DNA of 64,000 bases from positions 62,001-126,000 of the forward strand of contig JASANC010004763.1 of assembly GCA_030248135.1 (NCBI GenBank), written 5' to 3'. Positions 1 through 10,041 of the stretch are shown here, one piece after another. The notes beneath the pieces are model-generated. The model ran no database searches. It was given only the letters and a program-made list of their open reading frames with translations, and was not told where the DNA came from. The DNA comes from Theristus sp. LFF4_11. Lineage: Eukaryota; Nematoda; Chromadorea; Monhysterida; Xyalidae. The position numbers and the translations under genes are program-made. Each line of letters begins with the position of its first letter. Positions within the stretch are counted from its first letter, which is position 1.

Positions 1-69
1 TTAATTCTAGGCCGCGGTATCGCGTCTCAAAACAGCGACCAACTTGTCGATTGTCTGTGCACATTTCAG

Positions 70-383
70 GACAGCTGCCGTGGCGGCACGTCGCCGACAA
101 ACGTGAGTTGCTGCGGCACAAGAAAACCGTGGACATGCGACGTCTGATCGGCCAGTTCCAGAGCGCCCAGTACATGTACACGCAGCTGTTGCAGTTCGAC
201 TTCGCCACGCAACCACAGTATTCTGTTGGCGCGCATTGACGCTCGCTTTCAGTTTGACGTTGAGCAGATCACTTGAATATAATCACCGTTGATTGACAGG
301 TGATCATCGATCAATTTCGCAATGAGCTAGAGGCGATCGGCGGACGGTCGGGCGACCGATTCGACTGGGAACAACCGATTTGA
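70..383 (+). CDS. 3' end of an unrecognised gene (partial)
   Basis: Two likely terminal exons, 70-224 and 300-383, encode about 78 residues and end in FDWEQPI and a stop. The first follows a CATTTCAG acceptor. The second follows TTGACAG and is open in the frame beginning VIIDQFRNELEAIGG. The donor joining them (TCT|GTTGGC) is weak, so the junction is uncertain. A polyadenylation hexamer AATAAA lies near 572, which fits a transcript ending there. The peptide is charged and helical-looking, with no motif I recognise. The rest of the gene lies left of the window. Confidence 0.45.
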
Positions 384-1021
384 CAAACACAAATCAAAGC
401 GCCTCATTGAACAAGACTAATTGTGTTCACCATCGCACTTGTTTCAGTTCACGCATCACGTTCCAACGCTGGTCCATGCTGTGATCCAACTCTCTAACCA
501 ATCAATACTAGTCCTTGTGCCGTATAACATGTCATTGATCAATATTCTGACAGTGTACAGTTTGGTTATGAAATAAACATTGACGGAACTTTCCATTGCT
601 GAGCCGAGTATTTTTTTATTGTAAAATTTATTTTATTGTAAAAGGTGCTGGTGGAGTATGTTGGTGGTCAATCTCTCCCGTACCAAAGTCCATCAATTGT
701 TTAAGAAAACACGTATCGCTCTGGAAAAAGCAATTTTTTATGTTAAAAACGGCAAGAAAAGGACCTTGTGGCAAGGCAGTACTGGACAATGGAGCTACTA
801 AAAACCGGATACTAAACCGCGGTTATCGCTTTAAAAAACGTCATGGTTGTACAAAAAAAGTAGCTCAGTTTTTTCATTTATAATGAATCTTTTTGCATCA
901 AATGTCACATTTCATTTTTCAGTCACTGATTTTTTTTCACTTCAAACTGTTCTCCGCGAGACTGGTCTGGTAAAATACAAAAAGCCACTAACACTTTCAT
1001 CGTGCACTAATTCTCATCATC
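384..1021. other. intergenic spacer
   Basis: It separates the partial left-hand gene from the ORP gene. The only landmark is the AATAAA near 572. The small open frames here show no codon bias, domain or splice support, and I see no RNA gene. Confidence 0.5.
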
Positions 1022-4000
1022 ATGTCACGCCAATCGACCAAATCCCAGCAAACCCAATCACCCAAACAGAAACAGCGACGGCAGTACCGACGTTGGACAC
1101 CGGCGCCCGATTTCGTGGACACTGCTAATCGACCAATGCTGCGACCGAAACCATTGCAGTGTGTCACCAAAGTTGGTTGACGTTGTTGTTGTGTGTTGCA
1201 ATTAGAAGAATTTGATTTTTGATGGCAATCAAAACGACAGAGTTCTTATCAGTTGAGTTTTTTAATTGATTAAATTAAAAAAATTAAAAAAAAATTATAT
1301 TAAAAAAACTCGGGATTTTCACTTTTTTCCAAACCCTATTCGAACCCACGTCTCTGTTATGCCTGATCAGCGTCTTACACCGCTTGACCACCGAGAATCA
1401 CTTTTCCAAAGTCATTATCTCACTTTTGGGCTCTGATTCCGTGACGAATCAGTTGAAATCAAAGATGAATTTAATAAAAAAATCCCAAAAGGTCAAGCAC
1501 GTCACCGGCGGTCGCCGTCGGCTGCTCGTACGACACAAGTCGGCGTTGGTGCTGGTACGAGCCGGCTATGCGTCCGTCTACAAAATGCACACGGACAACA
1601 GTTCCGGCCGCAAGAACAGACAGGAATTACGATGGTGCTTCGACCTCGGCTGCGTGCCGATGTATTTCAAGAAACGTGAACAACGAATGAAACTGATTGA
1701 CGGAAACGAGTGGCAATTCAAGATACGCAAGGAGAACTTTGACGAGTGGCAGACGCGATTCATTGAGCATCGACATTACAGACAGGTCTGCTGTCGCTAT
1801 TTGCGATATCGTAGAATTATGACTAAGATATCGCAAACAGCGACCAAACACTTCGCGCGTGCTGAATTCATAGCGCACATGATCACTTTGACATAACCAA
1901 ACTTGAATGTTAGCAATTTTGCGGGTTAGTTAAAAAATAATATTGTGGGACTGCGCTGCCGCGCGTCCCACGATTTAGAATATGACTAAAATATCGCAAA
2001 TAGCGATATTTGCGTTTTTGGATTATGGTAAAAGATTGAAAGAAACCTGAAATTGCGACAAACATCATAATCGCTCGCATGAGATAAAACGTCCAACTTG
2101 CTAGAGTTACGAAGAAGTGACGGATGAATGGAGTGTGTAAAATCGAAGGTCCTTCGCACTGCGCAATAATACAGTTCAACACAAAAGTTCAACAGATTGT
2201 TGAGCCTACCACTTTTCTCAGTGCTTGAGATTGTCGAATCTCAACTAAATTTCAGCACCACACGACCTTTGATAGATAATTTGATACGACCTGTGAACTG
2301 TGAGTTTGTGAAACCTGAACAACGCTTCCAGGCCGAATTGGCACACGTGGCAAGAGGCGCACCAGCGAGCGCCGACAACAGCGGGTACGAAATGCTGCTG
2401 AAATCGATGCCTCCGCATGCTTATCAACAACTGCGCACTGATCTCAAACGAATTCGCGACGAAATGAACGTTGTGCATTGAAGCAAAAAAAAGCCTGAAA
2501 CCAAGTTTCGAAGTCAACACGGCCGCTGGTGTTGTTCTCTTTGCAGCTGATCGACATTCAACTGCGCCACATGCACGACACCAAGCAGCTGCTGCATCAG
2601 TTGGCTTCGAAGATGGGCGATAATTACGTTCGACGTGAACTGCAGATCAACGAAGCGTACATGGACGAAGCCGAGAAAGTGCAACTGATGTTTCACGCGC
2701 TGCACAAGACACTCGGCACGATGCTTCGTTCAAAAGTTGGCATCAATCTGTAGTGTTGGAAGAACATCAGAAGAAGAAAATACACACGTACCAACTAATG
2801 TATTAATTTGCAGTCAAAGGCGTCAACTCCCGACGCAAGCAAAGCAACATCACGTGAAACACCCGTTCACCCAGTGACCCCACCGAGAACACCGCAGCCG
2901 TCAGCGACCAGCGTCACTTCACAGACGTCAACGTTGCCCGCGGCGTCATTGTCCGAGTTTGGCTCCTACAGTGACTCGTCGTTCGACAGCAGCGGCAGCG
3001 ACAGTGAACTGACCGAGGCTGAGGCGGAGCTTGAGCAACGGGGAGAAACGAAAACAACTGTGGACTGGAAAACGATTGGACCATTACGACGGCGATCGGT
3101 GGCTGCCGTGCGATCTGTGCGAGAGCTTGCGGCGCCAAAAGTGAAGCCAGCGACGCCTGTCGCTGAATCCGTGCCCACTCCGACGACACCAACAGAGCCG
3201 CCGCCAATTGCTGTGGTGCCGCCGAAGATCAAACCGAAATCGAAATGTTCGTTACTGTATTTGATAAAAGCAGTTTTTTTGAAAGTCATCCAGTTCTACC
3301 GTTTAAAATTAAAAAAAACGTGTGCCGTTCAGCGGCGTTCACGCGACGCAGCGTGCTGCCGGCGCCGAATCTGCCAGCGCCGACCGGCATGTCGCTGTTG
3401 TCGTCCGCTGGTAGACTGCCGATCAGTTTCTTTGAGCCGGTCAGCATGCTGCAAGTGTTGGCCGGGGAGCTCACCTATGCGCATCTGTTGCACGAGGTGC
3501 GACCAGCGGGAAATGGCCTTGATGTTATGGCGATGTTAGCAGGCTGCAGAAAGAACATTTTGAACGATTCCCGGACATTTCCCGCGCGGACATTTCCCGC
3601 GGACATTTCCCGCGGACATTTCCCTCGCGGAGATTTTCCGCGCGGACTTTTCCCGCGCGGACATTTCCCGCGCGGACTTTTCCCGCGCGGACATTTCCCG
3701 CGCGGACATTTCCCGCGCGGACTTTTCCCGCGCGGACATTTCCCTCACGGACAATTCCCGCGCGGACATTTCCCTCGCGGACATTTCCCGCGCGGACTTT
3801 TCCCGCGCGGACATTTCCCACGCGGACTTTTCCCGTGCGGACATTTCCCGCGCGGACATTTCCCGCGCGGACATTTCCCGCGCGGACATTTCCCGTGCGG
3901 ACATTTCCCGCGCGGACGGACATTTCCCGCACCGGACATTTCCCGCGCGGACATTTCCCGCACCGGACATTTCCCGCGCGGACATTTCCCGCACCGGACA

Positions 4001-6969
4001 TTTCCCGCGCGGACATTTCCCGCACCGGACATTTCCCGCGGACATTTCCCGCACCGGACATTTCCCGCGGACATTTCCCGCGGACATTTCCTGCGGACAT
4101 TTCCCGCATTTTCAGACATTCCCGGATATCTCAATCGATATCTCATTGATTCTTTAAACTTTTCAGCAGACTTTTTATCAATCATTGAAACCACGTGTTG
4201 TTGTTGTGCATTGTTATGTGTGCCGACTGATTGCACGTAAAGCCATGAAACTTGAAGCACTTATAAAATTAAGATATACATTTTTTGTTTTCAATGTTTA
4301 TTGCCAAATTTTACTCTTTTTTTAATGATATTTCAGCAGAAGTTACTAAAAAACAAAAAATCACTAAAATTCAGCATTTTCACTCAGGTTAAACAACATG
4401 TGGAGTGGATTTCACGAAGCGGTCCATCATGTAGCGTTGAATTCACTTTGCCACCGTAAGCAACACATGACAATGCATCTGTAACATTATCAACGTTTGG
4501 GGCATGCTGTTCATGTTTATTTGATTTCATGATTTATCGTTTTATGAGTACTTTTTGCCGTTTAAAAGTGTATTTTATAAGTGTTGCTATTTTATAAGTA
4601 TATTTTATAAGTATATTTTATAACTGACTGAAAAGTAAATAAAGATATCCGGGAATGTCTGAAAATGCGGGAAATCTCCGCGGGAAATGTCCGCGGGAAA
4701 TGTCCGCGGGAAATGTCCGCGGGAAATGTCCGCGGGAAATGTCCGCGCGGGAAATGTCCGCGCGGGAAATGTCCGGTGCGGGAAATGTCCGGTGCGGGAA
4801 ATGTCCGGTGCGGGAAATGTCCGCGCGGGAAAAGTCCGCGCGGGAAAAGTCCGCGCGGAAAATGTCCGCGCGGGAAATGTCCGCGCGGGAAATGTCCGCG
4901 CAGGAAAAGTCCGTGCGGGAAAAGTCCGCGCGGGAAATGTCCGCGCGGGAAATGTCCGCGCGGGAAATGTCCGCGCGGGAAATGTCCGCGCGGGAAATGT
5001 CCGCGCGGGAAATGTCCGCGCGGGAAATGTCCGCGAGGGAAATGTCCGCGCGGGAAATGTCCGCGCGGGAAAAGTCCGGTGCGGGAAATGTCCGCGCGGG
5101 AAAAGTCCGCGCGGGAAATGTCCGTTTGGGAAATGTCCGCGCGGGAAATGTCCGGTTACCTTTTGAACAACGAGAAAGGTTTTCCAAAAAAAACGTTGTT
5201 GCGATTTTTTGGTGATGGAGCACTTTGCACGGTTTCCGCAGGCGAGCGCGACCAGTGACGCTGTGGAGCGAATGGCACGAGTGTGTGCGTTCGCGATCTC
5301 CATCTACAGCGACACGATGTACCGCAGTCGTAAGCCGTTCAATCCGCTGCTCGGTGAAACGTTCGACTTTGATCGCACGGAGGATCTTGGGTGGAAATAC
5401 GTCGCAGAGCAGATCAGTCACAATCCAGACACGACGGCGGCTTGTGCACAAGGTTGGAAACTACTGGTGACATGGCGCTTTGAGCGGCGTGTGTTGCTTG
5501 AATATACATCGGGCAAGTTGACGTTCTGATCTGGCAAACTGATTCGCTGCGTTGAGTTTGCTAAGACTAATCAGTTAGCCGAAGCAGCCAATCAACAAGC
5601 TGCACATAATTGTATGTACACGTTTTTTTGCATTCAACTGTAATTGGCTGTACCAACCACTGATTTTCGTTTGCGCTTTCACAGCAACTGAAACTTATGG
5701 TGAATTATAACGACTGAATGTTCTGAAAAAAAAACTGTGCGTTGTTTTGTCCAGCGGACGGTTGGACGTGGACGGTCGTGTCGGAGATGCCGAAACTGGC
5801 GCTCACGTTCAGCATGCTGCGTCAGAACACGATGGAGCTGAAGGAGCTCGTGCCACCATCAGGCACTTGCGTCCAACTGCACACGCACAACGAGCACTAC
5901 CACTGGCAGAAAGTGGCGACGCACATTTGCAAGCTGTCCTACGCCGACCGATTCATCATGCACTGCGGCGCGATGACCATTCGCTGCTCGAGTGGAATGA
6001 AAGTGGGTCGAGCAAAAAATACAGTGCAATTCACGCGCACATGGTGAACATATTCAATTGATTGGTCCTGCAGATGAACGGTGGATAATCGCGATATGTG
6101 TGCTGATGATGACGGGCGCATGGAGAAAATTTGAACACTTTTCAGGCTACCATAGCCTTCGACGAGCCGAAGGGAAACGACATCAATGTCGTTAAGCGTG
6201 GCGTTCGTGGTGAAATTGTGAACGAGAAAAACGAAGTGCTTTCATCAGATTTTCAACTCGATCTCGTTTTTTCAGCGGGAATTATTTTTTTTGCGCTCTG
6301 TTCAGACGGTCAGCATTGTGAGCGGCGACTGGGCGGGCGAGATTTATCAGCATCCAATCGATGCAAACAATGGCAAGGTGATGCTGCACAAAAGCAGACC
6401 GGTGCCGAAATACAATCAAACGAAACAATACGGCTTCAGCGATTTTCTGATGCAAATGAACGAAATGACGCCTGCGATCAAGGACGGCAGTGGTTTGCTG
6501 ATTCTCTCTTTTGGAAGCTAAAACGAAATTTATCCACAACACAATCGGCAGTTTTTTTTTTCAATTTGAAAAAAGATTTCTTTCTGAAAAAAATGTCAGA
6601 CACGCCCGCGCCGACCGACAGTCGCTTTCGAGCGGACATTCGCTTACTGGAGAACGGGCACTACGACGACGCACGCAAGAAGAAGGCGGAGATTGAGTCG
6701 AAACAACGGAAACAGATCGAGAAAATAGTTGGCAACGTTTTGCGGATGTGGCACCCGTGGTTTACTAATAATGCGAGGATCTGCCGTAACAAAACAGCAA
6801 CGATTTTTTTCAGAAAAAAGGATTGCCACTGTGGTTCGAACGTACTCAATATGCCACCACCACCACCAATAACAACAAGTACTACACAATCGAATGGCGG
6901 TCAAACAATAAATACTGGACAAGCAAGCAAGCACGATTCCAAGGAGTGACGTTTCCAAATTTGTGGTGA
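1022..6969 (+). CDS. oxysterol-binding-protein-related protein, ORP3/6/7-like
   Basis: Predicted lipid-transfer protein of the OSBP family, which moves sterol or phospholipid against PI4P at membrane contact sites. Exons: 1022-1171, 1453-1785, 2332-2469, 2547-2735, 2814-3246, 3333-3496, 5242-5452, 5755-6002, 6146-6235, 6306-6492, 6600-6727, 6814-6969. All phases agree and give 808 aa. Residues about 55-160 form a PH domain resembling ORP3/6/7 (DLGCVPMYFKK, then EHRHYRQ). Charged linker exons follow, with a Ser/Pro-rich acidic stretch. The OSBP domain starts near TRRSVLPAPNLPAP and carries KPFNPLLGETF, a late APTDSRFRADIRLLENG and a C-terminal LPLWFER. The family fingerprint EQVSHHPP reads EQISHNPD, so the second PI4P-contacting histidine is Asn. 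I see no FFAT motif. The first exon (MSRQSTKSQQ) is the least certain. Intron 6 (3497-5241) holds a large foldback repeat. Confidence 0.88.
1325..1410 (-). repeat. degenerate tRNA-like sequence in ORP intron 1
   Basis: On the minus strand it reads TGGTCAAGCGGTG, then GTGGGTTCGAAT about 40 bases later. These resemble the A and B boxes of a Ser/Leu-type tRNA gene. The T-arm does not close and the acceptor stem is missing, so it is not a functional tRNA. It may be a SINE head or tRNA pseudogene. Confidence 0.35.
3568..5157. repeat. foldback element: inverted arms of 15-bp tandem repeats
   Basis: The left arm (about 3568-4138) is an array of the 15-mer GGACATTTCCCGCGC and close variants (GGACTTTTCCC, ACCGGACATTTCCCGC). 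The right arm (about 4650-5157) is the reverse complement, GCGCGGGAAATGTCC. The inner edges share a unique stretch, CATTTTCAGACATTCCCGG at the end of the left arm, found inverted at 4657-4680, so the arms are true inverted copies. A 510-bp AT-rich loop lies between. The element sits inside ORP intron 6. The repeat is five codons long, so it opens long frames in several phases, all artefacts. Confidence 0.9.
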
Positions 6970-7350
6970 TCCAGAAATCAATATGTCGATACTCAATGAT
7001 TCAAACCAACTTGCAAAACATACAAAACATATCAATATAATTAAAACAATCTTTGAAAAACAAGCAAAAAAAAACAAAGGAAGCAAAATGTTCTGCGTAT
7101 GGGTCACTCACAGTCTCAACCATAATGATTAAATGAAATCTTTCGAGAGTTGCGTTGAGAGCATAGGCGACTCGCTTTGCTACCACACACTACAATCAAT
7201 TTCTTATCTAAACTGTTTGAGAATATGGCATATGTGTGTTTGTGTATGATTACTTTGATAACAATTTCAATCGGTCCGTGTGCAAAAGTTACAACTTTCT
7301 CGAGAAATATAAGGCGCAAAAAGTGTGCGAGCAAACAAACCAGAAACAAC
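6970..7350. other. spacer between ORP and the first ectoine synthase gene
   Basis: AT-rich sequence after the ORP stop. I see no coding signal and no repeat. It must hold the ORP 3' UTR and the promoter and 5' UTR of the first ectoine synthase gene. Confidence 0.5.
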
Positions 7351-8774
7351 ATGGCCTCACGAGCCCTTTACCGTTGCTTACTGCCTCGCATTGCATCCAG
7401 TTCAAGAGTGTGCGGTCAGTTTTGCCATGGTCAACAGGTCACACAACGACGAACGTTCATAATTCGCACATTGGACGATGTGAGAGCGGACGATCTTGTC
7501 AAGAAGCCGTCACCGGCGTGCGAAAGTCGCCGTTACCTGCTGCGCCGCGATGGCATGGGATTCTCGTTGCATGAAACTGTCGTTTATAAAGTCTGTTGAA
7601 ATAATTTCTGCATTCGTTGACTGGTTGCGCTTGAATTCACATTTATGCTAACTGGTGCGGTTTGTAGAAGAATGAATTAACCAGCTATTATCTTTTCGTA
7701 CGAAGGAGGCGGAGTAATGTTGAATGATGTGTGGAAAAGCCGCACACTGAAAAAATGTTTCGCGCCAGAACGTAGTTCGAATATGAATTAAAATAAATTT
7801 TGTTTAGTGAGAAAACATTCTGACTGTTTTTTTCTCAATTTCTTGCACGAATCTGTCGTCAGAATACGTTAAGTTTTTGCTCATTTAAAATTGCCGCGCA
7901 GCCATGAAACATTTTCTCTATCTGTGCGTGCAAACGCATATTGGGTCACGTTTAATAAAAAAGATAAAAATAGTTTAGCTTTGTTTATAAACTTTATAAA
8001 ATTTAGTGGGCCCCCTACTGTATAACTCGATGGGCGGCCCACATGACGGCGTTCTCTACGCTTTTCTGGGTTAGCCATGACTAAAAACATCGCCTACTAT
8101 CACTGTTCGTTCGTTCGTTTTAATTAAGTTTTAGTTCAGTTTAGTTTACAAGTTCATAAAAGTTTGTAAAACATTTTAATAGCATTTCTTTTGTACAGGG
8201 CCAGAAATTCTACATGAATTACGTGAATCACTTGGAAGCGGTGTTTGTCAGCAAAGGCAGCGGCTGGATTGAGGTCGTCGATAAAAAGGAGAATCTTGGC
8301 AAGGGGCATCGGTAATGCGATTTTGGTTTGTCGTGTTTCGTCAGCTTAAAAAATGCTGAACCACCATATTCAACAATTTTTTAACAAACGATTGTTTATC
8401 AATTGTAATCTTAACGTTAGGTTTGTGACTCTAAAATAGAAAACCGTTCCGTCAAATCTAGATAAGAAAAGACGTTTGCAGGCGATTTCTTTGCGGATTT
8501 CTGCAGCTACGACCTGTCCGAGGGCACAATGTACGCCCTGAACGAGCACGACCGCCACTGGCTGGGCGCGGCCGACCACTGCGACATGCACGTCCTCTGT
8601 GTGTTCGTGCCGCCGTGCGACGGCGCCGAGACGTTGAACGAACATGGAGTGTTTCCGTATATTGGCGCTGATGGTGTCCCGCGTCACGACTACTGGCCGC
8701 AACACGAGCAACAAGGAAACAAGATCAAAATCACGCTCGAAACTGGATATACTAGTTTGAAGGAAATGAATTGA
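7351..8774 (+). CDS. ectC: ectoine synthase, copy A
   Basis: EctC (L-ectoine synthase, cupin fold) closes N-gamma-acetyl-diaminobutyrate into the compatible solute ectoine. Three exons, 7351-7590, 8199-8311 and 8507-8774, join in phase to 206 aa. Hallmarks are FIIRTLDDVRADD, CESRRYLLRRDGMGFS, NHLEAVF, GTMYALNEHDRHW and CVFVPP. The iron ligands described for bacterial EctC (Glu, Tyr, His) map to Glu93, Tyr127 and His135, all present. Bacterial EctC is about 130 aa. This one adds about 35 N-terminal residues rich in Arg and Ser without acidic residues (MASRALYRCLLPRIASSSR), which look like a mitochondrial presequence, and about 35 C-terminal residues (IGADGV, HDYWP). Spliceosomal introns show it is a eukaryotic nuclear gene, presumably of transferred bacterial origin. 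Intron 1 carries a truncated SINE. Copy B follows 217 bp downstream. Confidence 0.92.
8003..8097 (+). repeat. 5'-truncated SINE copy in ectC-A intron 1
   Basis: It shares the SINE body: ACTCGATGGG, GGCGTTCT, then TCTGGGTTAGCCATGACT and AAAACATCGCCTA. The tRNA-like head and CAA tail of the full-length copies are missing. Confidence 0.75.
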
Positions 8775-8991
8775 AGAGACAATTGATGCAGCAAGTTCTA
8801 AGCGCCATTGTGTGTTCAGTTTTTTTGTCCTAACGTTATATGGGTCTGTTTAACGATATGTGTACATGTGACGAGATACAAAGTAATGATAAGGAAAACA
8901 AAAGCAAAAAAACACTACAGCAAATATTTTCAGTTGATCTTTTGAATTTCTTTATATCACCTTTGACGCCAAATAAACGAAGTTGCTCGCA

Positions 8992-10041
8992 ATGATGATA
9001 CATGAACATTTGCGTCGAACTGCGCAGCAAGTCACTGCCAGACGAGTGTATTTCGCGCAGCTGCAATCCCGTGCATCCAGCAGCTCTTCTTCGAACGCGT
9101 CATGGCCGTCTGAGAAGAATAAATTCATTCTGCGTACCCTGGACGATGTGAAGAAAGGCGGCATGCTGAAATACCCGTTGCCAGGGCGCTGCGAAAGTCG
9201 ACGTTATCTGTTGCGCAGCGACGGATTCGGTTTTTCGTTTCATGAAACGGTCATTTATAAAGTACGTGAAGCGCGCAACGTACCGCAGTTTTAGCGCTTA
9301 TGTACAAGTAGAAGGATGTTATCTGAATCGATGTGGTACCGCATCGTTTTTTAAACAGAACACGTTCAAAGCACGCTCCACATTTGTTTCACTCTTGCTA
9401 ATTACACACAGGGCAAAATCCTGCACATGAACTACGAGAACCATTTGGAGGCAGTGTTCATCAGCAAAGGCACCGGCTGGATCGAAGTGGTCGACAAAGA
9501 CGACAACAAGCTCGGCAACGGTGTTCGGTCAGTTTGGTCAGCGAATTAAAAACTTTAACGCTTAGACGATTTTCTAGTTCTTCAAAAAAAACGGTGGCGT
9601 TGGTGTGTGTGTGTGTGCTTGTGGTTAAAACTATCGCATATGCATGCACAGGTATACTCTGGGTCCAGGCAGTGTGTACGCACTTGGTGGTCACGAGACA
9701 CATTTCGTTGGCGCCGATGAGCACAACGACATGCACGCCATCTGTGTCTTCGTACCACCCGTCGACGGAGCCGAGGCAAGCCAATTTAGAGTTTTTTCCA
9801 AGACGACGAACGAGCAGGCGACAACAGACGGGAAGCGGAGGTTTTCAGTCACCAGAACGGTGAAAACAAGAAAAGCGACCAATGGGAACGGTATTTCTGA
9901 CAGGTACATAACGAGCAAGGTGCATATCCATTTGTTGGCGCCGATGGTGTGAAGCAGTACGACTATTGGGCAAATAAGGAGAAAGCTGGAGAGAAGGTAC
10001 AGGTCACTGTGGAAACTGGCTACCGTCAACCGATGAAATGA
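8992..10041 (+). CDS. ectC: ectoine synthase, copy B
   Basis: Second ectoine synthase, a tandem paralogue of the preceding gene on the same strand. Exons 8992-9261, 9412-9527, 9652-9775 and 9904-10041 give 215 aa. Motifs: KFILRTLDDVKKGG, CESRRYLLRSDGFGFSFHE, YENHLEAVF, GSVYALGGHETHF, ICVFVPP, then VGADGVKQYDYW. Predicted iron ligands are Glu103, Tyr138 and His146, all conserved. The N terminus (MMIHEHLRRTAQQVTARR) again resembles a mitochondrial presequence but differs completely from copy A, so the extensions diverged quickly. The first two introns match copy A in position and phase. The third (9776-9903) is absent from copy A and seems to use a GC donor (GAG|GCAAGC). Without that splice the frame runs on into non-homologous sequence. 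Confidence 0.9.

Noticed and set aside
3568..5157. Possible CRISPR-like array
   Set aside because: Units abut directly without unique spacers, and the host is a eukaryote.
3525..5303. Long open frames of 150-280 codons on both strands over the 15-bp repeat arrays
   Set aside because: The repeat is exactly five codons long, so frames stay open in many phases (REMSA, PRGKC, AGNVR and so on). They are compositional artefacts in an intron.
7351..10041. Bacterial contamination as the source of ectC
   Set aside because: Both genes have spliceosomal introns with in-phase junctions, a SINE in one intron, and lie between animal genes.
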